Source: Viola odorata
Lineage: Eukaryota; Streptophyta; Magnoliopsida; Malpighiales; Violaceae
Direction: 5' to 3'
DNA: 64,000 bases
Assembly: GCA_963691705.1 (NCBI GenBank)
Contig: OY829539.1
Coordinates: 47,838,327 to 47,902,326 of the forward strand
Every line of letters begins with the position of its first letter. Position 1 is the stretch's first letter. The position numbers were made by a program, and so were the translations under genes. The notes below the pieces were generated by a model. The model did not search any database. It was not told the origin of the DNA and saw only the letters and a list, made by a program, of their open reading frames with translations. This document shows positions 12,233 through 20,184 of this stretch, in pieces.

Positions 12233-12304
12233 GTCGTTGTAGTATAGTGGTAAGTATTCCCGCCTGTCACGCGGGTGACCCGGGTTCGATCCCCGGCAAC
12301 GGCA
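12233..12304 (+). tRNA. tRNA-Asp(GTC)-like sequence captured at the primer binding site
   Basis: A complete 72-nt cloverleaf: acceptor GTCGTTG pairs with CAACGGC (one T-G pair), the anticodon stem CCCGC/GCGGG encloses CTGTCAC with anticodon GTC at 12266-12268, and the T-arm is CCGGG-TTCGATC-CCCGG. A CCA follows at 12305-12307, although eukaryotic tRNA genes do not encode CCA. From memory it equals plant tRNA-Asp except for discriminator A instead of G. A-box and B-box (GGTTCGATCCC) are present, but the first TTTT terminator is about 195 bp away. Position and CCA say it was copied from the primer tRNA rather than being a chromosomal tRNA gene. Confidence 0.9.
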
Positions 12305-12307
12305 CCA
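12290..12307 (-). promoter_or_regulatory. Primer binding site of the Athila-like element (tRNA-Asp)
   Basis: The minus strand reads TGGTGCCGTTGCCGGGGA, 7 bases after the LTR edge at 12315. It complements the 3' 18 nt of tRNA-Asp. The usual Athila PBS starts TGGCGCC; the T here fits a CpG deamination. Confidence 0.85.
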
Positions 12308-12314
12308 AAATTTA

Positions 12315-13852
12315 TGAGCCGTCGAAACGCGCATCAAAAGTAATAAAATATTTCCTGATAGGCTAGATGCACAAATTAATGTATATAGTGGCAAGTCAGG
12401 GTCGAACCACAGGGAAAATGAAGGACTAAATTTAATCTTGCCCTAAATGTATGGTGAGGATGAAAATGCAACAGACATAAAAGTAACACAAGGGGGGGTT
12501 TTGGTCGGTCTAGACGAATCTAGCCAACGATGGCAGTTGATGTTGAGACAGAGAATAAAAGCGCAAATAACAAGTAACAATAGACAAACGAAATAATTAA
12601 CTAAAAAGGGAAAGAAAATAAAGTAAGAGAATATCAATAAAAATGGTAAAGACTAACAAGTGCAATAAAGATAATAACAAAGTAAGTAAAGATAATAGAT
12701 CAAATAAAAGGAGAAATCTTAGCAGGGGTAGACGGCGGATTGCGTCGAGGGCTAGTCGGTCATCGGTGCAAGGATAGACTATTTTCACGTCATAGACGTG
12801 CTATAGGAACCCTGTTTTCACGTGGATTCCCTACTTCTCTTCTTAAGAGAAGTCACTCCCAAGGTACGCTTATGGGTCATACACGCAGGCCCGTGAAGTG
12901 GAGAGAAGACACGTTTAGGGCTAGACACTGAGAAGTCTGCCCTAACCGGTTTCTTGCCCTAGCCTTATTGGACCAAACGACATGGTGACTCTGGACCAGG
13001 TGCCTACTCTATTCCATGGCCTCACGTTAGTTATTACCATGGAAATGACAATATTCATGAGAAACATGCAAATAGGTGATCAAACTACCAACAAATCTCA
13101 CACGAAATGACAATAAAATGGCAAGAAAGCGGATACAACAATGAACACGTTTTAAGAACACTTTGACCTCCCAACTATCCTCTTGCAATCCTTAAAACAC
13201 CCCTGCCAAGACAAAGAGATTTAGCCACTCATGCTGGAAATCATACACAAGATAGATGGAAAAAGCAACATAAACAGAGAAGAGGTGCAGATGAAAATGA
13301 AAATCTAGATTAAAAACTAATTAGAGCTTGGGGCTCCAATTTCTGGAAAAATAAAGGAAGAACAAATCCCAATGTTAGAGAGGTGGCTACAAAGATTGAA
13401 AACCCTAAAAAGATGAAAAATATACTAAAGAGTAGCCTCCCTTTTAACCTAAAGTTAAGGTTCTATATATAGCCTAACAACCCCATTAGGGGACAAAATG
13501 GTATGGAGGAATATTCTCTGATGAGCTGGATGATTTGCACATGGAATCCCGCTAGAATCTTTTTAGCATCTTTGGTCAAGCGCCATCCGAAAAGAAACAT
13601 CCACGTGCTTCGTCTAGGCCTAGACATAAGATCTCGTCTAGGTCCCGACGGTAGGTCTCGACGACAAAACTGCGTCTAGGGCTCGACGATGAAAGATCAG
13701 CAAAAATGCATCAAAATAGCGCGCTTTTCAGCAAGTTTCTCCCTTTAGTCCAAATCTACAAAGTGGTTGGAAAACAAGCCAAATTAGTAGTATCAAGTGT
13801 GAAATTAGACCTAAAAGAGAGGGAAAAACATGCATAAAAAGGCATCATATCA
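12315..13852 (-). repeat. 5' LTR of the Athila-like element
   Basis: 1,538 bp, TGAGCCGTCG...CATATCA. It has about 20 extra bases near 13318-13338 (TTAGAGCTTGGGGCTCC) not in the left LTR. Minus-strand TATA is at 13461-13470 and the palindrome GTCTAGGCCTAGAC at 13612-13625. Confidence 0.9.
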
Positions 13853-13857
13853 CTCCC
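13853..13857. repeat. Target site duplication CTCCC, right
   Basis: Matches 3758-3762. Copy 2 has a single uninterrupted CTCCCCCAGCAC at 23991, which shows the pre-insertion sequence. Confidence 0.85.
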
Positions 13858-14060
13858 CCAGCATTGTTCCTACTCGAGCGTCGTCTTCTCGTCCTCTCCT
13901 TGCCAAAAAAAAGAAGAGAACTCTCCGCCTTCGCGTTATCGCTCCTACCCGTCCTCCTGTGTCAGGTGGTTTTTACAAATTTTTCTCCGTCTATTTGTTT
14001 CATTCGTTTCTTAATTCCCTTTTTTCTTTCGCGGGTAGGATACCACTGCTGTTGCCTCTT

Positions 14061-16070
14061 CTGCTACTCCTTCGCGCGACGGCATGGACTTATCAGGCAT
14101 TCTTGGCCCCAAGCGACCGCGTCCCAATGAAGACACCCCTTCCGCGGATGACTTTACTGCTGGTCAGGAAGGGCAAGGCGACGTCACCAATACCGGCCCC
14201 TTGGTGGGTAATCAAGGTTCTGGTCTTCCAGGGAATGGGCTACCTCTGCGCCGCTTCACTCTTCTTTTGCCGCGTCATCTCCTCCTCCTAGCAATCCCTT
14301 GGGCTTTCTGGAGGATCTCGTAGAGGAGGACTTTCCATCCCTACCGACCGGCGGTTTCAATATTGACGCTGGACCATCTAATCGCTCCCCTCCGTCCCCT
14401 CCTGATGTCTTCTTCATTCCTACTGCTGTTCGAACGATCTCTCCTTCTCTTCCCCCCATGGACACTCCGCGCATGGTGGCTGACCTAAGCACTATACTCT
14501 CTAGCGGAGCCGCCACCCATCAGGTTGATTTAAGTAACATTCGCCAGCGCGGGTTCCCAGCATTGGGAGGCGACAGCTCCCTAGCGACATCCGCCTATCT
14601 GGCAGAGTACCTATTGTCGGTTGAGGAGGAGGAACAGGCCTTTCTCTCCGTTGCCGACAGTGAGCAACTGTAGCGGATAAGGACCCAACTGTTCTCTAGC
14701 TTTCAGGATTTTCATTACTGGTCCAGGAATGTAACAAGACGAATGAGCTCTCTCCACTCTTCCTCCCAAGAATGGTGCAACGCTAATCACCAGCTCTCGA
14801 AAGAAGTCAACAAGTACCAAGGGGAACTTGATAAAACTCAGGAAGAGCTGAGGAAGTGTGTTGAAGAGCGACAATGTGCGGTGGCCAGTTTAGCAGTTGC
14901 GAGAAAAGAGCTGGAAGAGGCCAGAGGTGGCGAGGCCGCAAGGGATGCCGCCCTTCAAGCGGAGCAGGGTAAGAATGCCGTGCTTATGGAAGAAACGTCA
15001 GACAAATGTAAATGGTTTCTGGAACAAACTGCGGGCCTCATGGCCGACTGCTTCATTGAGGGCAGGGCGGGCCTCATGGTTTCTGCTACTCCTTCGCGCG
15101 ACGGCATGGACTTATCAGGCATTCTTGGCCCCAAGCGACCGCGTCCCAATGAAGACACCCCTTCCGCGGATGACTTTACTGCTGGTCAGGAAGGGCAGGG
15201 CGACGTCACCAATACCGGCCCCTTGGTGGGTAATCAAGGCTCTGGTCCGCTAGGGAACGGGGCTACCTCTGCGCCGCTTCACTCTTCTTTTGTCGCGTCA
15301 TCTCCTCCTCCTAGCAATCCCTTGGGATTTCTGGAGGATCTTGTAGAGGAGGACTTTCCATCCCTACAAACCGGCGGTTTCAATATTGACGCTGGACCAT
15401 CTAATCGTTCCCCTCCGTCCCCTCCTGATGTCTTCTTCGTTCTTGCTGCTGTTCAAACGATCTCTCCTTCTCTTCCCCCCATGGACACTCCGCGCATGGT
15501 GGCGGACCTAAGCACTATACTCTCTAGGGGAGCCGCCACCCATCAAGTTGATTTAAGTAACATTCGCCAGCGCGGGTTCCCAGCATTGGGAGGCGACAGC
15601 TCCCTAGCGACATCCGCCTATCTGGCAGAGTACCTATTGTCGGTTAAGGAGGAGGAACAGGCCTTTCTCTCCGTTGCTGACAGTGAGCAACTGCAGCGGA
15701 TAAGGACCCAACTGTTCTCTAGCTTTCAGGATTTTCATTACTGGTCCAGGAATGTGACGAGACGAATGAGCTCTCTCCACTCTTCCTCCCAGGAATGGCG
15801 CAACGCTAATCACCAGCTCTTGAAAGAAGTCAACAAGTACCAAGGGGAACTTAATAAAACTCAGGAAGAGCTGAGGAAGTGTGTTGAAGAGCGACAATGT
15901 GAGAGAAAAGGAGCTGGAAGAGGCCAGAGGATGCGAGGCCACAAGGGATGCCGCCCTTCAAGCGGAGCAGGGCAAAAATGCCGCGCTTATGGAAGAAACG
16001 GCAGACAAATGTAAATGGTTTCTGGAACAAACTGCGGGCCTCATGGTCGACTGCTTCATTGAGCGTTATG
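14061..16070 (+). repeat. 1,022-bp tandem duplication inside ORF-B exon 3, copy 1
   Basis: The segment from CTGCTACTCCTTCGCG (14061) to CTTCATTGAG (about 15063) is repeated from 15083. About 20 bp of filler joins the units (GGCAGGGCGGGCCTCATGG, partly copied from nearby sequence). Copy 2 has a single unit. The second unit has lost about 22 bp near 15900. The duplication produces an open frame (14743-16014) that repeats the Pro-rich, motif and coiled-coil segments. Confidence 0.85.
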
Positions 16071-16204
16071 GCCGCAATCAGTTCGACGCTGATGCCATCA
16101 TCCGCCTCTTCAAGCAGAAGTCTGGGTTCCTTACGGAAGAGGGTTATCGCCAAGCGAAGAGGCCACGGCATGACGAGGGGGACGACAGCTTGCCCAGGCA
16201 GTAA

Positions 16205-16929
16205 ATGTTACTTCTCTTTTTTGTCCATCGAGCGCCCTCACTTCTTTGCTCTTTTTGTGTTTATGGGGCCTTTTGCTTAAACAAGCCTCCCCTCTTCTAT
16301 AAACAGTTTGCACAATTTGCCGTCATTTTACTTTATCAATGATCTTTCTCAATTTTGCTTTTGCCAGCTCTTCTTTTAAAACTTGTTACCACCGTTGTAC
16401 TGATGTTACCTGCGCCTTCGAACCTCCCTTGCAGAGTCGCCACACGCGATGTCTCCAAGCGTTTCTCTCCGCGCGATGGGGTAGACCTAATCTTCACCAT
16501 CATCTCGTACCGTGTTTAAGACAACGGGATCTCCCCTTTGGACGCTCTACCTTTCCGCAACACTATTATTTTTTCAAGTGCTTCATCACTTTCATGCTTC
16601 ACTAAGTTTTCTGCACACTTTTACTTGTAACTTTCGTTAGTAGCGATATACTCCCAAAAATTCTTAGTTACCTTGGGTCATTGCCGCGCGTGCTCCTCAC
16701 TCACTTAGCGTGATCCCTCCGAGATGTCGCTTGTGCCGATTTTTCTGCACATTTTCACTTATCATTTACATTAGTAGCGACATCTGCTAAAATATCTTGA
16801 TTACCTTGGGGTGTGGCCGCATATTTCTCCAACTCACTAGGCGCGATCTCCCCCGATGTCGCTCGTGTCACGTACTCATCCAGCCAAACTTCACCGGGCT
16901 TGTCCCTTCCGGTTACTAGCTGGGGTACC
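16205..16929 (+). other. 3' flank of ORF-B, copy 1
   Basis: Non-coding. It probably contains the ORF-B 3' UTR and polyadenylation region. From about 16609 to 16865 there are two imperfect ~130-bp direct repeats beginning TCTGCACA(C/T)TTT and sharing TTAGTAGCGA. Conserved in copy 2 at 25342-26085. Confidence 0.5.
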
Positions 16930-17488
16930 GTGACTTCTCACATTTCCTCAATCGGCCGGGAAGTGCCACCTCTCAGTACGCCGCCTGATCAGGGCCGGCC
17001 ATCACGAGGATAGGACTTTTCACTTCCTCAGCGTTGTCCTCGCACCTCGGAACGTGCCCCTTCTTAACGAGGTGCCTATGTTAGCGCTACCATCGTAAGG
17101 ATAGGATTTTCACTTGCGAGGTGGAGTTTTTATCTTCCCTAGGGTCGTGCCTCACTTAATGATCATCCGCCTTTGTGAGCACGGTTTGTCACAAGGGTAG
17201 GACTTTACACCCAAGGGGAGTCGAGGCGTGCCCTCTCTGGGTTTCCCCAGGATAGGATTTTTCACTCCCGATAGTGCTGGAGCGTGTCTCATCTTAGCGA
17301 GCCGCCTGATCAAGGCCGACCTCACAAGGCCAGAATTTTTCACTTCCAGCACCATATATTTCTAGGATCGCCGGGGCGTGCCTCGTCTTGACGACCCGTC
17401 TGTATTAGCCCATTCTGCCCCAAGGCTAGGACTTTTCACCCCCGACATCCTCTTTTCCTTGTTATCTGCACATCACACAGACAACCAA
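16930..17488 (-). repeat. Short tandem repeat block next to the LTR, copy 1
   Basis: Several diverged units of about 75-90 bp. On the minus strand each holds a form of GTGAAAAGTCCTATCCTTG followed by ...GAGGCACG... . The same core is tandemly repeated at 56288-56790 in the autonomous element. The last ~45 bp (to 17488) are the leader, and the sequence touching the LTR reads TTGGTTGTCTGTG on the minus strand. Confidence 0.65.
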
Positions 17489-18009
17489 TGATAAGCGTCC
17501 GAGGGATACTGAGCAGGATCGGCCTGATCTGGGGTGGTTGGGAATATTGTACTGGGGTCTTCGTCACCTGCAAAGCGCCGGAGGGGGTCTTCGGCGTAAA
17601 CACTCCGATGCCAAAGTCAGTGTGAGTAGTCAAAATGGCAGGGGTTCAGTACGCTGTCTTAGGCTTACCTCTTGTTGGAAAAGGTATGGGTATTTATAGA
17701 CAAAGGAAGGAGTGTACCGACAGGGGGCAGGAGTTATCCCTGGTTGATGTCGCTGGGGTGATAGAGAGTGATGTCATATGGAATGACGTCATGCGGAGTG
17801 ACGTCATGGATGACCTGGGATGGGATGCCGCCGCGTGCGGATGTCGCATGAGAGCCCCCCCCCCCCGGTGATGTCGACCATCCCAGGGTCGGTCGCCAGG
17901 CTAAGGGCGGTAAGAACAGGGTCCCGCTTCCCTCGGCGGGTATGGTATGCCGACCGAGTCACCCAGTGGGGTAGTGGAGATGCCGCTTCTGTGGTATCGA
18001 TAGTTATCA
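17489..18009 (-). repeat. LTR shared by copy 1 (5' LTR) and copy 2 (3' LTR)
   Basis: 521 bp, on the plus strand TGATAAGC...GTTATCA. In element orientation it holds a conserved hairpin (arms 17814-17823 and 17878-17887), two TGACGTCA boxes (17784-17791, 17799-17806), TATA TCTATAAATAC near 17690, and the family block CATCGGAGTGT.TACGCC / CCTCCGGCGCTTTGCAGG. The internal part of copy 1 abuts its left edge and that of copy 2 its right edge. Confidence 0.75.
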
Positions 18010-18240
18010 TATGCCTAACCGAAAACGAGCCCAAGCGTTTACCAAGGGCTATCGCCGCGTCTTCCGTCTTGCCTCTTCAGAGGTTTCTACATTAATGAGG
18101 GCTCGACAGTGGATAAAGGTAAATTTTTAGAGCACCTTTTTGCTGAGTCTATACATAGGCCTTCCATTTTGCACTTGTTTTCATAACTCTCTCATCCTTC
18201 TTTACATCTCTCTTCGATTTTCCTCATCTCTTTTCCTTCA
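18010..18240 (+). promoter_or_regulatory. Upstream region of ORF-D
   Basis: 231 bp between the LTR and the ORF-D ATG. A TATA-like TCTATACATA lies near 18150, about 90 bp before the ATG, followed by a CT-rich leader. Confidence 0.35.
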
Positions 18241-18627
18241 ATGGGCGAAATCACCAAGAACTTTCTGTTATCCAAAACCCATACCTTGAGAAATCTGACC
18301 CAGGCTGACATCGATTTTTTAGGGTCGTTGAGCACCAAGACTTCGGAAGATATCTTGGAGCTCCAGGGAATGCTGACTCCCCTACAGGCTAGGCAGGCTG
18401 CTGTTACCATGGAGGACTTCAGTCCCGTAGAGAAAGTGGTAAAGCTGTCGGCGGCTGTCTCTCAGATTCAGCTACTTATGACAATGTTGTAGCATAGGAA
18501 GGACTTGTTGTGGTGCTGCCTGAAGGGCATGAGGGCCTATTCCTCTGAACTGACCACTCTTGTGGATGTCCTGAGGGAAATTCCTTTCCTGGAGTGGGAG
18601 GATGATGACGCTGGGTCGAATGCCTGA
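18241..18627 (+). pseudogene. ORF-D, small antisense-cassette protein
   Basis: 128 codons from ATG 18241 (MGEITKNFLLSK) to TGA 18625-18627, broken once by TAG at 18490-18492, probably a former Gln codon. The product would be mainly helical, with no Cys pattern or membrane segment, and an acidic end (LEWEDDDAGSNA). A TATA-like motif and CT-rich leader precede it. I do not recognise the family. It is absent from the corresponding place in the minus-strand cassette at 57427-63113, and copy 1 is cut before it. Confidence 0.45.
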
Positions 18628-19183
18628 CTAGCGATGGGGATCCTCTTGGCGTGTCTTTCTGTGCTCCTCTGGGGCCATCTTTTGTAACCCTGGGCCATTA
18701 GGCCTTTTTGTAATCTCGGGCCATTATGCCCTTTAAATAAATAAATATGCTTTTCCTTATTAGCTTGCCACTCTGTCGATGTTTTTCTTCTTTCTCCTGC
18801 CGTCTTTCTTAAAAAACAACAACTTCTATTCTCACTAATTGTGAGCTTGGTGTCCCTTGGGATCCTGCAACTTTATTTGCCTGCCTGGCTCATAATGACG
18901 ATTCTCTCACGCTCCAACCGCTCTGAATATATTTTGTGCCGTTTTTCAGTGTTAACGGGTTGGGCAACAATTTCAATGCCTTTCGGTTGGTGTAGACTTT
19001 CAACAGTCGCGAAGTCAGATCTTCTCCCCAATAGTCGTTGTCCCTGATGGTATTAATTGTCCTCGATAATACGCGAAACGGCAGGCACGCTTCCTCGTTT
19101 CGGCTATATAAATGGGGTTGTTCCTTTCTTTTCTCTGTTCGTCTCTTCTTTTCTCCTTTCTTCTCACTCTTACTGATATTTCC
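18628..19183 (+). other. Spacer between ORF-D and ORF-C
   Basis: Non-coding. It has AATAAATAAATATGC near 18736, a likely polyadenylation region for ORF-D, and the ORF-C promoter at its right end. Confidence 0.45.
19104..19113 (+). promoter_or_regulatory. TATA box of ORF-C
   Basis: CTATATAAAT, 80 bp before the ATG at 19184, followed by a pyrimidine-rich leader typical of plant promoters. Confidence 0.55.
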
Positions 19184-19672
19184 ATGGCTGACTCCCGTTT
19201 TTTGTATACTGCTGCCCGTGATTCTCCTCCGACCCCTCCGACTTCTCCCGATTCCGACAATCCTCCTTCTTCACCTTACTGGAGGCCTGCCAGACATTCT
19301 GCAACGTGCCGGGGTCACAAGAGATCAAAGAAAACAAAGAAACAATCTTTTGAATCCTTCTTTGCCGACTTTGAACCTCACTATCTCTCGCTACAGCAAA
19401 AGGATGAAGCGTCACCATCCGCTCCTTGTCCTTTTCCCAAGGATAGGACTTCTGCGTAAGATGCCGCTCCAGGACTGGTTACCTCGACCCTAGAGGAAGG
19501 CTCCCGCGCCGCTTCAAATGAGGAAACTACCCCCACGACAGGCTCCGCAGCTAGGCTTGGTAAAAGACCTTTCAAGATTGACGAGCCCTTTCCTTTCTAC
19601 AATAGTGGGTCACCATCGTCTCCGGAGGATTACGATTATGTCTACGACATACACTGGGCGGACGAAGACTGA
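19184..19672 (+). pseudogene. ORF-C, small acidic-tailed antisense-cassette protein
   Basis: 162 codons from ATG 19184 (MADSRFLYTAARD) to TGA 19670-19672, with one in-frame TAA at 19457-19459. The N-terminus is Pro/Ser-rich, followed by a basic GHKRSKKTKK stretch. The C-terminus is acidic and aromatic, SPSSPEDYDYVYDIHWADED. A recognisably related tail ends the 37-codon reading frame at 63000-63113 of the divergent element, which supports real coding history. Family unknown. Confidence 0.5.
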
Positions 19673-20184
19673 CAATGCCGTACTCGCTGTAGATGCCGCT
19701 GGCTTTCTCTTTCAATAAATAAAATAGAAATAAATAAAATGTCATTTGCCTTTTTCTTTTCGCTTCTGGTATAATGCCGCTTTATGGGGTAAATGCCGCT
19801 GGACAGTCAATTGCCGCTTCATACGACCATTTTCTGGGGTTTCTTGTAATTAACGAGCCTTTCTTTTGCAAAATTTGAGGCGAGCGCTCAACTTTAAGTT
19901 TTCTGTCAGGGTCTTTCCACGTGTCCCGCTTGTCCCATACGTGTTCTGCTGTGATAGGTTGCTCTTCTGCCTGACTTTTCAACCGTCTCTTTTAAAAGGA
20001 AAAATGTTTCTTCTTTGTACCCTTTTGCTTCTTTTTATACGTCACAACTCTCTTCGTTTTTTGCTCGCTCCGAGGAAATTCTCTCATTCGCATCTAGACA
20101 ATTCACCTATTAATTTCAGTCTTTTCTCTCTCAAGGTACTCTACTCGATCTCGCTTTGATTTTCCTTTGCTGCTTTTATCTATC
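19673..20184 (+). promoter_or_regulatory. Spacer and promoter region of ORF-A, copy 2
   Basis: Starts with repeated AATAAA (19715-19740), a likely poly(A) region for ORF-C. TTTAAAAGG at 19991-19999 lies 194 bp before the ORF-A ATG; the minus-strand ORF-A has TTTAAAAGGG 188 bp before its ATG. A second TATA-like TTTTTATACG is near 20032. Confidence 0.45.

Larger units (their letters stand above)
3763..13852 (-). mobile_element. Athila-like Ty3/gypsy element, internally deleted
   Basis: A 10,090-bp insertion with long near-identical LTRs (3763-5320 and 12315-13852), TG..CA ends, a 5-bp target duplication, and RT and integrase on the minus strand of Athila type ([20 protein letters not shown]). 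In element order: 5' LTR (right), tRNA-Asp-like PBS, RT-RNase H, integrase, G-box repeat zone, Athila ORF-1-like gene, polypurine tract, 3' LTR (left). Gag, protease and the RT N-terminus are missing. The LTRs differ by few substitutions plus two sizeable indels, so insertion is fairly recent and younger than copy 1. Confidence 0.9.
2774..16204 (+). pseudogene. ORF-B, copy 1 (antisense cassette protein, split by an Athila-like insertion)
   Basis: Exon 1 (2774-3491) starts at an ATG in MTRNRRYSRSAG and encodes a domain paralogous to that of ORF-A; the shared core runs from RVLYAKMF to FNLVV. Intron 1 is 3492-3561 (GTGAGC..TTTCTACAG, branch TACTAAC). Exon 2 (3562-13965) is cut at 3763-13852 by the nested Athila-like element. 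Intron 2 is 13966-14038. Exon 3 encodes a KRPRPNED basic motif, a Pro/Ser-rich linker, the DLSNIRQRGFPALGG motif, a long coiled coil and a C-terminal domain ending at TAA 16202-16204. Breaks are TAG at 3362-3364 (Trp codon), TAG at 14671-14673 (Gln codon), a 1,022-bp internal tandem duplication and a deletion in its second unit near 15900. Confidence 0.7.
1..18009 (-). mobile_element. Tat/Retand-like non-autonomous LTR element, copy 1
   Basis: Element oriented on the minus strand by its LTR (17489-18009), cut by the window start. Going left from that LTR there are only about 45 bp of leader, then short tandem repeats, then ORF-B and ORF-A on the opposite strand. No gag, protease, RT or integrase is found. 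The same order recurs in copy 2, and on the opposite strand behind a real pol gene at 49783-63626, which ties the family to Tat-type Ty3/gypsy elements. An Athila-like element (3763-13852) is nested in it. The LTR is shared with copy 2, so the two copies are joined head to tail. Confidence 0.75.

Noticed and set aside
12233..12304. Functional chromosomal tRNA-Asp gene
   Set aside because: It carries CCA, lies exactly at the PBS of the element, has a non-standard discriminator base, and has no T-run terminator within about 190 bp. I treat it as a copied primer, though Pol III boxes are present.
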